A stretch of DNA of 32,209 bases, taken from a virus. Under the pieces are notes generated by a model that saw only the letters and a program-made list of their open reading frames with translations, was not told the DNA's origin and searched no databases. Shown piece after piece: positions 8,119 through 17,078 of this stretch. The stretch lies in IMG/VR virus record IMGVR_UViG_3300030450_002652, positions 1 to 32,209 of that record; one strand, 5' to 3'. Position 1 is the first letter of the stretch; every line of letters starts with the position of its first letter. The translations under genes and the position numbers were made by a program.

Positions 8119-8550
8119 ATGTCTAGTGGCTGTGGAGGCTGCCAATATTGTGATTTTCCTTATAAGGCTACTTTACCTATCAGGATAGATGGAGTTTATC
8201 AAGAAAAGGTATTTGAGAAAAAGGAAGATGTCTTGGAAATTGTAGATTTATTAATTGATGAAGCTAAATCTTTTAATAAAGAAATGCAAAAAGAATTTGA
8301 TCCAATAGCTAGTGCTATAGCTCAAATACCATTTTTTTCTTGCTATAATCATTTAATAGATATTAAATATTTAAAGCTAATGAATAGGTATATATATTGT
8401 ACAGAAACAGGCACACCAGCCTTTTCAGGTAGTTATGGTGAGCAACCTGCAAAATGGGTACAATATTTTTTTATAATTAAAAATGCTTTAGCCAAAAAAG
8501 AAAAGCGAAAGTATGACGAGATGAATAGGAAGGCGAAAACAAATGGCTGA
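8119..8550 (+). CDS. Tail assembly chaperone, downstream (T-like) segment
   Basis: 143 residues from ATG 8119, but the frame is open from 8062 and lies -1 to the preceding gene, so it is most likely made as the C-terminal part of a frameshift fusion, as in lambda G-T. The N-terminal part has a cysteine cluster CGGCQYC (residues 5-11), possibly metal binding. C-terminus is helical and Lys-rich. Overlaps the tape measure start by 8 bases. Confidence 0.7.
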   Translation: MSSGCGGCQYCDFPYKATLPIRIDGVYQEKVFEKKEDVLEIVDLLIDEAKSFNKEMQKEFDPIASAIAQIPFFSCYNHLIDIKYLKLMNRYIYCTETGTPAFSGSYGEQPAKWVQYFFIIKNALAKKEKRKYDEMNRKAKTNG

Positions 8551-11140
8551 TGATATTATAATAAAGTTTAAACCAGTAGGTGACAGAGCTTTAGTTAGAG
8601 CTATTCAAGAATTACAAAGAGCTACACAAAAATATGGTGGCTCTATACCCATAGTAAATGAACAAGCCAAAAAACTCACAGCACAATTAAAAGCTCAAGG
8701 TAAAAATTGGAAAGCATTAGGTGTTCAAGTAAAAACAATAAAACAAGCCTATAGAGGTAATACTACTGCTCTTGAAAAAATGAGAGTAGCTATGCAAAAG
8801 ACTAATACAGGTATGTTTAGTCTTACTAATAATGGAAGGCTATTAAGTAATGCCTTTGCTACAATGCGTTCTAAATTGTTACTTGTTTCTTTTGGTTTTG
8901 GTTTGGTTACGGCAGCTATTGGAAGAAATATAGAAGCATTTGGGAAACAAGAAGATAGTCTAGCTAGGTTAATTTTGCAATTCGGCAAAGGAGGAAGACA
9001 ATTAGCTAAATACGCAAGTTCTCTTCAAAAAGTAACAAGATTCGGTGATGAAAGTATTAATGCTGCTATGGCACAATTTGGTGCTTACGGAGCTACTATT
9101 GAGCAAACTAAATTATTAACAGAAGCAACCTTAAATTTTGCAGAAGGTGCGATGATGGATCTTAATTCTGCATCTTTACTTATTGCTAAATCATTCAATT
9201 CATCTACAAATGCTCTTACAAGATATGGAATGGAAATAGATACTTCAGCGTCTCAAAGCGAAAAAATTAGCCAACTTATATCAGAAATAGACAAAAAGTA
9301 TGGTGGATTAGCAAAAACAATGGGTGGATTAGCAAGTTCTGAAGCAAAGCAATTATCTATGGCTATGGGAGATATGCAAGAAAGATTTGGTCAAGCTCTT
9401 GCTGAAGCATTAAATCCTTTAATAAGAGCATTTACAGCATTAGGCGAATCTATAAATGTTGAAATATTTAGAATTTTAATAAAAGCTGTAATGATGGCAT
9501 CAGCAGCTTTTGTAATATTAAAAAGTGGAAAAGTATTACTGGGGGTAGTGACATCATTTAAAGCAGCGATTACAGCAGTTAACACTTATACTGCCTCAAC
9601 AACAATTGCAACAACAGCTACAGGTATATTAAGTAAAGCTATGATAGCATTTTTTAGAACTTTAACTGTAAAAACAGGTGGATTATATCTTGTAGTTATT
9701 GGAATTGGCTATTTAATTACTTGGTTAGCAGAGGCTTTTGGATTATTTGGAGACACTACTGACGAAGTAAAAAAACTTGAAAAAGAATTGGAAAAGTTAG
9801 AAAAAACTACTTTAGAATTTGATACAGATAATGGTGTAAGCGAATTAGATAAATTCTATCAAAAATTAAAAGAAGGTAATGAATTATTTGCATTGTCAGG
9901 AAGGAGACTTGAAGAAGATTTTATTTCTTCATTTGATTTTTCTATTACATCAGCAGGTATATCTGAATATATATCAGAAATATCAGGTGAATATGAGAAT
10001 GCTGTAAATGAAATAAATGAAATTATTAATAATCCAGCATTAAGAGGAACAATGGGTATGGGTTTTGTGACACATTTTGCAATGGGATTAGCCAAAATCA
10101 ACAAACTTAATGAAGAATTTGCAAATAAATTAGATGAAGCATCTGATTCAGTAGGAGCACTTGAAGCGTCATTTAAAGTAAATTTTATGAGTATTACTGG
10201 TGTTACTGGGGAATTTTTTGATAAGTATATTAAAAATTCAGAGATTAAACAAGCTATTGATCAAGGTTTAATTAAGAATAATAAAGATTTATTAGTTGTT
10301 TTAGAAGCATCAGTTAAACAAGGTTTATCGTTAAATGCAGCAACTATAGAAGAGGTACTTTTAAATGAACATAATAAAACATTATTACAAGGATTAACAG
10401 ACGCTTACAATAGCACAGATGAAGCTAAATTAGCAGTTTTAGAAACAACTATCGCTGAAGCTGAAGCATTGTTTTTCCTTAATGAATTAAACGCTGAACA
10501 AATAAAAGGATTAGATATATTAATTCAGAAATACAATGAATTAATTGATAAAATAAACGGCAAAACTGATGCAACAAAAGAAGATAAAAAATGGTCAGAA
10601 TTAACTTTCAACGAACAATTAGGTCACGTTGCAGATTTAGCTGGAGCTCTTGGTTCTTTAGTAGGCTCTACAGGTAAAAATCGTTTACAGGCAGCTAGAC
10701 TTACACAATCTGCTGCTATAATTGATACTTATGCAGGTGCAAATAAAGCATTCGCACAAGGTGGAACTCTTGGTTTTATAACAGGAGCTACTATAATTGC
10801 TCAAGGTATGGCTAATGTAGCAAGAATAGAGGCTCAATTATCTAAAATGGGTAGCTCAGGTAGTGCAGTAGGTAAGTTTGAGCACGGAGGATATGTAGGT
10901 GGCAGACCACACTCTCAAGGTGGTACTATTATAGAAGCTGAAAGAGGTGAATTTGTTATGAGTAGAAATGCAGTTGAATCTATCGGCTTAGAAACACTCA
11001 ACCAAATGAATGAAGGTGGTGGTGGTGGAATTAATATTACTGTGACAGGTAATGTAATGACGCAAGATTTTGTTGAAGGTGAACTTGCAGAATCAATTAA
11101 AGAAGCTGTCCGTAGGGGTAGTGATTTTGGGATTAGCTAA
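8543..11140 (+). CDS. Tail tape measure protein
   Basis: 865 residues, by position the gene after the tail chaperones. It has hydrophobic segments (about 110-130; 310-340; 380-405 with GGLYLVVIGIGYLITWL) and long helical stretches such as EVKKLEKELEKLEKTT. The C-terminal GGYVGGRPHSQGG...AERGEFVMSRNAVESIG motif is characteristic of tape measure proteins. It sets tail length and is expected to exit the tail during DNA entry. Its 3' end overlaps the next start as TAATG. Confidence 0.93.
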   Translation: MADDIIIKFKPVGDRALVRAIQELQRATQKYGGSIPIVNEQAKKLTAQLKAQGKNWKALGVQVKTIKQAYRGNTTALEKMRVAMQKTNTGMFSLTNNGRLLSNAFATMRSKLLLVSFGFGLVTAAIGRNIEAFGKQEDSLARLILQFGKGGRQLAKYASSLQKVTRFGDESINAAMAQFGAYGATIEQTKLLTEATLNFAEGAMMDLNSASLLIAKSFNSSTNALTRYGMEIDTSASQSEKISQLISEIDKKYGGLAKTMGGLASSEAKQLSMAMGDMQERFGQALAEALNPLIRAFTALGESINVEIFRILIKAVMMASAAFVILKSGKVLLGVVTSFKAAITAVNTYTASTTIATTATGILSKAMIAFFRTLTVKTGGLYLVVIGIGYLITWLAEAFGLFGDTTDEVKKLEKELEKLEKTTLEFDTDNGVSELDKFYQKLKEGNELFALSGRRLEEDFISSFDFSITSAGISEYISEISGEYENAVNEINEIINNPALRGTMGMGFVTHFAMGLAKINKLNEEFANKLDEASDSVGALEASFKVNFMSITGVTGEFFDKYIKNSEIKQAIDQGLIKNNKDLLVVLEASVKQGLSLNAATIEEVLLNEHNKTLLQGLTDAYNSTDEAKLAVLETTIAEAEALFFLNELNAEQIKGLDILIQKYNELIDKINGKTDATKEDKKWSELTFNEQLGHVADLAGALGSLVGSTGKNRLQAARLTQSAAIIDTYAGANKAFAQGGTLGFITGATIIAQGMANVARIEAQLSKMGSSGSAVGKFEHGGYVGGRPHSQGGTIIEAERGEFVMSRNAVESIGLETLNQMNEGGGGGINITVTGNVMTQDFVEGELAESIKEAVRRGSDFGIS

Positions 11141-14100
11141 TGTTAGAATTACCTCCAAAGTTTAAGTCGGCTCTAGGTAATGGAATTAGAACCTCTTTAT
11201 TTCCTGTTATTAGATTTTATAAAGACGTAAGACTAGATGAACCTGATACTTGGAGTGAAGCCAAATCAGTTAATCTTTCTATTAAAGACACAAATTTAGA
11301 TGGTATTGCTTTTGATCCATTACTTCTTAATGCTCCTAGCATAAATTCTTCAGCCGATATTATAAACAACAAATACACTATCTCTAGTGTATCTTTATCT
11401 ATATCTAATGCACCATATAAGGGTAAAATATTTAGTGATGATATTCAGAACCTATTAAACGCTGTATGTCAAGTATATTATTGTGCTAACGGCTTAGATA
11501 GTTTGGAAGATTGTTTATTAGTGTACACAGGAACAGTAAGACGTTTTAATCAGTCGGCAGAATCTATCAAACTAGAATTAGAAGATATAACAGAACAAAT
11601 GCTTACTACACAAATACCTGCTTCTTTAGTACCTGATACACCTAATGAACCATATAGAGAAGATGATAAAGGTAAACCCTTTCCTATGGTTTATGGTTAC
11701 GTTGATAGATCGCCTTTAATCTCACGTTCTAGTGGCTATGATGATATGGGTGAATTGCAAAACCAGATTACAAAATTACATATAGATAAAAGAGGTATGT
11801 TAATTAGTGGTTTATGGACATTTCCAAACGAAGACAATTATGGTAGCAGCATTATTACAGAAAATCACGATTTAGTTGAAAATGGATGGCTGACTTTATT
11901 GTCATATTTATCTGTTTACTCAGATAATTTTACGCCTATTTTGCAAAATGTTCCTGATAATTGGGGTGATGAAGATTTAAGTGTTCCTGATATTGAATTG
12001 TATAATTTTCAACAAAGTAACGGAACAAATAGTTCTGCCTCTGTAATGATTAATGCTGATGCGATTATAGTCAGCAAAGATGTGAATGGAATACCTACAA
12101 GAGTATTTAGAACTATTGAAGATGTTGAATGTTTTACTTATTGTGATAATAATCAAGGTGATAATGATAAAGATGCTGTTAATCGCATTTGGGGTTTTAC
12201 TAATTATTACGATGAAAATATGTGGGAGCCTTGGGAGTTTTCTCAAAACGTCTCAGGTCGTCTTGGGTATGAAAAAGATTGGGGTGATGGAGGCACAACA
12301 ACTTGGTGGGAACCTACTGCTTGTAACCAAAATGTAAATGGAGGTGTATTTAGTTCTATTGACAATAGATGGCTATCAGCAGGAAGAGAACCATCTTTTC
12401 CTGTAGATAGATTACAAAATAGCTCAAAAACAGATGGAATTTATTTAGGAGGAAGAAATCCTGACGGAGAAAGAGGTGAATATAATAAGTCAGGTGGTGC
12501 TTATATTCGTATGATTTTCAAGGATAATATCGGAAGTTTTCCTTGTGTAACAAAAGTTGTATATGATGCTGAATATCATTCGTTTTTTGATATGTATGGT
12601 CAATCTCTTGGGGATTTAAAACAACCTTATGCTGCTGCATTTTGGACAACTCCAAAATTAATTAAATCTAGTGAGCTTCCTGAAACTTTTACAGAAACTG
12701 CTAGTGATTTATTAGCACAAAGTGGTGATGAAGCAATTAATTTTCCTTATATACCAAATGTTGAGCATAATTGGGAACATATTGAACATAGCAGTCAAGA
12801 CGGAACAGAAGATTCTTTAATTAAAGAAAATGGATATGGAATATCAGAAACATTCAATACAACTAATGCGTTTAATAGTGTTCAATTTGGGATTCCACAA
12901 TATCCTATAAGAGGCAATCATCAAGGAAATGATAATGGTTATGTTGCTGTGCAATTATTTAACTGTTACACATTACAAGATGTTGTTATTGATAATCCTA
13001 TTGAACAAAATTTTTATGCTGATGTTGTAGGTAGATTTGATGAAAATGAAGAAGTTATCGTTAAAGCAGATAAAATAATGGAGAACATTCTTAAACAAGA
13101 GCTTAATTATAATGGAACAATCCAATTATTTGATGAAGACAATGATTGGTTGCATAGTTTTACTTTAAACGAACAAAAAGAAGCTAAAGAAGTGTTTGAA
13201 GGGTTGTTTAAGTCATCTTTAATTATACCGTCTTTTGATTCTAAAGGGCAATTTAAATTTATTGGATTAAAGCAGATTATAGATACGACAGAAGAATTGC
13301 CTATTATAAATAACGAAGATGTTATACAATATTCATTTGAATTAAGCAAAATAGATGATGTTTATAATCAAGTTAATGTTAAATATAAAAAGAATTATGG
13401 CTCAGGTGAATTTGATAAAGAAACAGGATATTCTTTAATAGATGGAAATAATGTTGAGTATGAATCCTATGATGAAGTTACAGAAACTATTTATCCTGAT
13501 CAGCCTGAAAAGCAATATTCTATAGATTATTATGGCTTAAAATCTGATGAAGCTAAATTAGAAGTAGAAACTGAATATATCAGAGATGATTCTGTAGCTA
13601 GAAAATTACAAAAACGACTTGTTTCTTGGTATGCGAACCAACATTTAATTACAAAGATAGTTTTACCTGTTAAGTATATGGATTTAGAGGTAGGAGATTA
13701 CATAAAATTTGACGAGTTATTGGGTGGGAAACTTGCGTTTGGGCAAGATTATACAATAAATACTAATAAAAATGGTCAATTAGTTTATCCTGTGTTTTTT
13801 ATAACTAAAATTAATAAATCTTTACAAAAGATAAGTATAGAAGCAATACAGATTCATCGTGGTGAATATGGGTTTCCTGATAATTGGGAAGATGGTGTTG
13901 ATGGTGGGAGTATAGTAGGAAATGGAAATTGGGATTTAAGTGAGCTTTTTGAACAATCTGATTATGAAGACCATATAACAACTGATGAAGATATTGTTGA
14001 AGAAGATTATTTTAATGTTTTTTGGGGTGCAGGTAACATTTTGCCAAATGATGAAGTTGCTGCTATTATCTCTACAAACTTATTAGATTACTGGGATTGT

Positions 14101-14562
14101 GATGTTTGGCTAATAAATACTTCACAAACATTTATAGTAGAACATTCTCAAGAAGGTGAACTTGAATTTGAACATCAAGAACAAGATTATGAAGTTGGAG
14201 AACAGTCTGCAGATGCTTTAATTGCTATGTCAGATGACACAGGGCAAGGATTTAAATCAGTTATGCTTTATAATAGATTCGCCCTTCCTGATGGTTTTAC
14301 AGGTAGAGTTGATTATGTCTTTAGAGCATATATAGGTGACGGCTCTGAATATAGTATAGAAATTCCATTTTATCAAATAGGTTCTCAAGGTTTGCTTGGA
14401 GATGTTAATGGTGATGGTGGTATTAATGTTTTAGATGTTGTAATGGTAATGGGAGCTATATTAAACCATACTGAAGATGAATTAGAAAACGCAGATATAA
14501 ATGGTGATGGTACAGTTAATGTTCAGGATTTAGTAGCGTTAGTTAATGAAATATTAGGATAA
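11140..14562 (+). CDS. Tail tip / central baseplate protein with C-terminal dockerin
   Basis: 1140 residues. Immediately after the tape measure, where the tail tip hub gene lies. The N-terminal part (about 1-190, with SVSLSISNAPYKGKIF, FSDDIQNLL and a YTGTVRRF strand) resembles the hub/Dit-associated region of siphovirus tips, and residues about 790-930 (RKLQKRLVSWYANQH; VGDYIKFD) look like a tail-hub domain. Residues 1084-1140 are a dockerin type I domain: two 12-residue calcium loops DVNGDGGINVLD and DINGDGTVNVQD, both with all ligands, each followed by a hydrophobic helix. A C-terminal dockerin would hook onto a cohesin or, on a phage tip, serve as a calcium-stabilised end or ligand. Confidence 0.8.
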   Translation: MLELPPKFKSALGNGIRTSLFPVIRFYKDVRLDEPDTWSEAKSVNLSIKDTNLDGIAFDPLLLNAPSINSSADIINNKYTISSVSLSISNAPYKGKIFSDDIQNLLNAVCQVYYCANGLDSLEDCLLVYTGTVRRFNQSAESIKLELEDITEQMLTTQIPASLVPDTPNEPYREDDKGKPFPMVYGYVDRSPLISRSSGYDDMGELQNQITKLHIDKRGMLISGLWTFPNEDNYGSSIITENHDLVENGWLTLLSYLSVYSDNFTPILQNVPDNWGDEDLSVPDIELYNFQQSNGTNSSASVMINADAIIVSKDVNGIPTRVFRTIEDVECFTYCDNNQGDNDKDAVNRIWGFTNYYDENMWEPWEFSQNVSGRLGYEKDWGDGGTTTWWEPTACNQNVNGGVFSSIDNRWLSAGREPSFPVDRLQNSSKTDGIYLGGRNPDGERGEYNKSGGAYIRMIFKDNIGSFPCVTKVVYDAEYHSFFDMYGQSLGDLKQPYAAAFWTTPKLIKSSELPETFTETASDLLAQSGDEAINFPYIPNVEHNWEHIEHSSQDGTEDSLIKENGYGISETFNTTNAFNSVQFGIPQYPIRGNHQGNDNGYVAVQLFNCYTLQDVVIDNPIEQNFYADVVGRFDENEEVIVKADKIMENILKQELNYNGTIQLFDEDNDWLHSFTLNEQKEAKEVFEGLFKSSLIIPSFDSKGQFKFIGLKQIIDTTEELPIINNEDVIQYSFELSKIDDVYNQVNVKYKKNYGSGEFDKETGYSLIDGNNVEYESYDEVTETIYPDQPEKQYSIDYYGLKSDEAKLEVETEYIRDDSVARKLQKRLVSWYANQHLITKIVLPVKYMDLEVGDYIKFDELLGGKLAFGQDYTINTNKNGQLVYPVFFITKINKSLQKISIEAIQIHRGEYGFPDNWEDGVDGGSIVGNGNWDLSELFEQSDYEDHITTDEDIVEEDYFNVFWGAGNILPNDEVAAIISTNLLDYWDCDVWLINTSQTFIVEHSQEGELEFEHQEQDYEVGEQSADALIAMSDDTGQGFKSVMLYNRFALPDGFTGRVDYVFRAYIGDGSEYSIEIPFYQIGSQGLLGDVNGDGGINVLDVVMVMGAILNHTEDELENADINGDGTVNVQDLVALVNEILG

Positions 14563-14564
14563 TA

Positions 14565-15092
14565 ATGAAAGCTATAAGCGTAAATAAGAAATATAAACCT
14601 AAAGTACGGCTTGATGAAGTTGTTACTTTTACTTGTGATAATGGTGAGTGTTATGTAGAATCGGCTTCAGGTGTCGCAGGTATAGAGATTAATTTTAAAG
14701 GTAACGCTATTATAACGCCACAGCTCCCAGAAGGGTGGTTTTTACAAGGAAATAGCAATAAGATGATTATCTTTACGCTTGAAGATAAAACGCTTGAAAA
14801 TGAGCTATTATTTACTTATGAAGGTTTTATGCAGATTATAAGCGTGATTGCTTGTAATAATAAAGCCGAGAGATATAGTGAAACATTTAGAAAAAGTCCA
14901 CTATCTTGGGGATCAAGTAATTGGTCAATGGATGTTGAAACAAATACTTGGGATAATTTTAAAGATAACAGAAGAAAAGGTAAAGTAAAAAGAACAAGTT
15001 ATAACTTGCCTGATTATAATCTACCTGAAGTTAAGCCGATTAAAAAAACTAAAAAAAGAGTTAAACGAAGAAGTAGTACAGGAGGATACTAA
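14565..15092 (+). CDS. Tail-associated hypothetical protein with basic C-terminus (175 aa)
   Basis: Starts two bases after the tail tip gene and ends with a TAATG overlap to the next gene. Residues 1-115 are beta-rich (TFTCDNGECYVES...IEINFKGNAIITP); residues 145-175 are extremely basic (KKTKKRVKRRSS). The basic tail is like that of the first gene and the 19-residue peptide. Function not recognised; context suggests a tail tip component. Confidence 0.6.
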   Translation: MKAISVNKKYKPKVRLDEVVTFTCDNGECYVESASGVAGIEINFKGNAIITPQLPEGWFLQGNSNKMIIFTLEDKTLENELLFTYEGFMQIISVIACNNKAERYSETFRKSPLSWGSSNWSMDVETNTWDNFKDNRRKGKVKRTSYNLPDYNLPEVKPIKKTKKRVKRRSSTGGY

Positions 15093-16198
15093 TGGGAAAA
15101 CAAGTTAAAACACCAAGATTTTATGTAGATATGCCTACATTTTTACACGCCACAGGACAATTAGGTTGGGATGATGGTAAAGGTGGGGCAGAATTATTGT
15201 ATATGAATTGTGCTAATCCTTATTTAACAGAAGTTCAACAAGCACAGGAACAAACTCCTTTTAGTATAGGTCATAGTTCAGATAACACACCTAAAACATC
15301 TTTTCCTATTAATTTTGTTGCTTTATTGAATCATAATCTAAGTTCTAACACAAATGAATTTAGGCTTGTGGGTAAACATGGATTAAGTAGTACAACAGAT
15401 GTAGACCTTTATCCTTCTACACAAATATTAAATGCTAACCATAGTGCTGGATATATTGACCCCACTTATAATGGAACAACTATATTTGAATTTACTTCTG
15501 ATGAACAATATTGGACAAGTTTTAGTATATTTTATGATAGTGCAAACATTATAGATGCAGGTACACATCAATTAGGTTCTTTTGTAGTAGGCAAGTATTG
15601 GGATGCTCCTAATTCGCCAGACCTTAACCTTACAATGTCAAGACGATTTGATGGTATTAAAAAACAAAAAACTATAGGTGGAAAAACTCTTGCTAACATT
15701 TATTATGATGGACCAACAGAATGGACTATGAATTCTAACAATCCTGATTATGGTGGAAGTGCTACTTATAAATATCCACCATTTGAATTAGATACTACGG
15801 CTAAAGTAGATAGTCAAGGTTATCGTTTTGATTATAGAGCTAAAAGTGGTTTAGGAAGAAAGGGTTTAAGAAGTTGGAAACTTACTTTTTCATATATAAG
15901 CGAAGATGATATGTGGATGGATAACGAAGTATCAAGCAAAGTAACTAGCGATTCTATTGATGATGGTCAAGTACCTACAGGAGGTTCTGATCCTAACCCT
16001 ATGCTTTCAGATGATAGTTTTAATTTTGTGTGGAATTGCACTTTAGGTGGAACTTTGCCGTTTATCTTTCAACCAGACAATACAAATAATAATCCTGATC
16101 AGTTTTCAATATGTACTTTTAGAGGAAATAGTTTAAGTGTGAAACAAGTGGCTTTTAATACTTATAATTTGAGTGTTACGATTGATGAGGTTGCCTAG
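15092..16198 (+). CDS. Tail protein, distal/minor (368 aa)
   Basis: AGGAGG Shine-Dalgarno. Beta-rich with many Asn, Ser and Gly and aromatic residues; segments VGKYWDAPNSPDLNLTMSR and RKGLRSWKLTFSYISEDDMW look like the paired beta strands of distal tail or tail-tube-like folds. Last gene of the rightward late operon. Its final 23 bases overlap the convergent ninB-like gene. The specific tail part is not determined. Confidence 0.6.
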   Translation: MGKQVKTPRFYVDMPTFLHATGQLGWDDGKGGAELLYMNCANPYLTEVQQAQEQTPFSIGHSSDNTPKTSFPINFVALLNHNLSSNTNEFRLVGKHGLSSTTDVDLYPSTQILNANHSAGYIDPTYNGTTIFEFTSDEQYWTSFSIFYDSANIIDAGTHQLGSFVVGKYWDAPNSPDLNLTMSRRFDGIKKQKTIGGKTLANIYYDGPTEWTMNSNNPDYGGSATYKYPPFELDTTAKVDSQGYRFDYRAKSGLGRKGLRSWKLTFSYISEDDMWMDNEVSSKVTSDSIDDGQVPTGGSDPNPMLSDDSFNFVWNCTLGGTLPFIFQPDNTNNNPDQFSICTFRGNSLSVKQVAFNTYNLSVTIDEVA

Positions 16199-16529
16199 CA
16201 TTAGGTAGAACTATACCCATATCCATTGATGCCCATCTTTTTATCATTTCAATTAGTTCAGTAAATTCATCTACAGATAATTGTTTAGTTGATCCAATAT
16301 CGTATTTTTCTTTTATGGTTTCGTGCATTTCGGCTTCAGTATAGCCTAATTCTTTTCCTAATATCCTTATAAGAACTCTATAGTAAGCATTTTGTTGTGG
16401 AGAACGCACTTTTTCGGCAGGTTTTATCTCTAGGTGGACATCACCCTCAATTAGCCGTAAATAATCCCTAAATCCAAGATTATCATCTAAGGTAAGTTTA
16501 CCATTTTTTATTTTACCTGCGAATTTCAT
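16176..16529 (-). CDS. NinB-like recombination protein
   Basis: 117 residues with the NinB/Orf signature: RSPQQNAYYR (43-52), LGKELGYTEAEMHETIKEKY and STKQLSVDEFTELIEMIKRWASMDMGIVLPNA. Lambda NinB binds single-stranded DNA and substitutes for host RecFOR in phage recombination. Translation starts from ATG right after a leader ORF stop (TAATG), with GGAGG inside a 12-bp inverted repeat (see finding). First gene of the leftward recombination block next to HNH and resolvase genes. Confidence 0.8.
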   Translation of the reverse strand: MKFAGKIKNGKLTLDDNLGFRDYLRLIEGDVHLEIKPAEKVRSPQQNAYYRVLIRILGKELGYTEAEMHETIKEKYDIGSTKQLSVDEFTELIEMIKRWASMDMGIVLPNARQPHQS

Positions 16530-16594
16530 TAGAAAGCCTCCAAGAGTGATGCTTGTTTTTCATATATTTGGTTTCCCTTATCGTGGAATTTCAT
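16529..16594 (-). CDS. Possible 21-codon leader ORF before ninB-like gene
   Basis: ATG at 16594, stop TAA at 16529-16531, overlapping the next ATG as TAATG. Product MKFHDKGNQI YEKQASLLEA F. It lies inside a 12-bp inverted repeat (16529-16540 and 16597-16608) whose 3' arm contains the downstream gene's Shine-Dalgarno, and both starts share TCTAATGAAATTC. It has no Shine-Dalgarno of its own. It may be a control peptide or just the loop sequence of a regulatory hairpin. Confidence 0.4.
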   Translation of the reverse strand: MKFHDKGNQIYEKQASLLEAF

Positions 16595-16608
16595 TAGAGG
16601 CTTTCTAA
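16529..16608 (-). repeat. 12-bp perfect inverted repeat enclosing leader and start of ninB-like gene
   Basis: TTAGAAAGCCTC (16529-16540) is the exact reverse complement of GAGGCTTTCTAA (16597-16608), 56 bases apart. In the leftward transcript the 3' arm covers the Shine-Dalgarno (GGAGG) and ATG of the ninB-like gene, so pairing would block its initiation. The 5' arm ends just before the leader ATG. Confidence 0.6.
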
Positions 16609-16625
16609 TTTTTAGCACTTTTTCT

Positions 16626-16700
16626 AAAAAACTTGCTCCTAGAATAGCGATTTTAGGAAAGATTATGGTATAAGGAATACCTAGACATACCCTATATTTC
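16626..16700 (-). promoter_or_regulatory. Leftward control element, copy A (GGTAT boxes, -10, hairpin + T6)
   Basis: Reading leftward: GGTAT-type boxes at 16687-16691 and 16677-16681 (10 bp apart), a CATAAT -10 (16662-16667), then a hairpin (TCCTA 16637-16641 with TAGGA 16654-16658, outer CTT/AAG) followed by T6 (16626-16631). Matches copy B closely over about 75 bp. Sits between the HNH stop and the ninB-like start. Confidence 0.55.
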
Positions 16701-16710
16701 GCATTTTTTA

Positions 16711-16980
16711 TCATTCTCCGAAATACCCTCTTAATAAATAAAATGCTTCTTTCCATAGATTTACGGAATGTTTATGTTCAAATTGAAAGTTACCTATACT
16801 ATGTCTTTCTGAGTGGTGTTTACGGCACAAAGGTATGCAACTAAAATCTTTAATAGTTTGTTTCTTTCTGTCGCCACCCATTCCTATATGGTCTAAATGA
16901 TCTGCATCTACAGGTGACTGCCCACAAATCAAACAATGTTTAGACTTAATATATTTAAGGTAGTCTTTAGTGTTTACCAT
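16711..16980 (-). CDS. HNH-type endonuclease (recombination nuclease)
   Basis: 89 residues when started at 16980. Zinc-binding CxxC (CLICG, Cys16/Cys19) and CxxHH (PLCRKHH, 52-56) frame a DHLDHIGMGGDRK loop with the catalytic histidines, a pattern of short phage HNH recombination nucleases. Likely nicks or resolves DNA in the recombination block. A longer frame exists to 17022, but the ATG at 16980 keeps the usual length. Its start overlaps the stop of the small membrane gene by 7 bases. Confidence 0.75.
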   Translation of the reverse strand: MVNTKDYLKYIKSKHCLICGQSPVDADHLDHIGMGGDRKKQTIKDFSCIPLCRKHHSERHSIGNFQFEHKHSVNLWKEAFYLLRGYFGE

Positions 16981-17078
16981 AAACCAAGCCAATCTAAAAC
17001 ATAATAAACTATAAGATACCAAATTAATGCCGTTGCTAAAAATATCCCTAAATAAACCAATATATTAATCCAATTCAT
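16974..17078 (-). CDS. Small single-pass membrane protein (34 aa)
   Basis: MNWINILVYL then a long hydrophobic segment (IFLATALIWYLIVYYV) ending WLGLW; almost the whole protein is one membrane helix. Shine-Dalgarno AGGAG nine bases upstream of ATG. Very short but well placed in a tight operon. Function unknown; small inhibitory membrane peptides are common in phage early regions. Confidence 0.55.
   Translation of the reverse strand: MNWINILVYLGIFLATALIWYLIVYYVLDWLGLW

Noticed and set aside
16529-16756. 75-codon leftward frame between HNH and ninB-like genes
   Set aside because: It runs through control element A, overlaps the HNH gene by 46 bases, and its composition looks non-coding; only its last 21 codons (from 16594) make sense as a leader.
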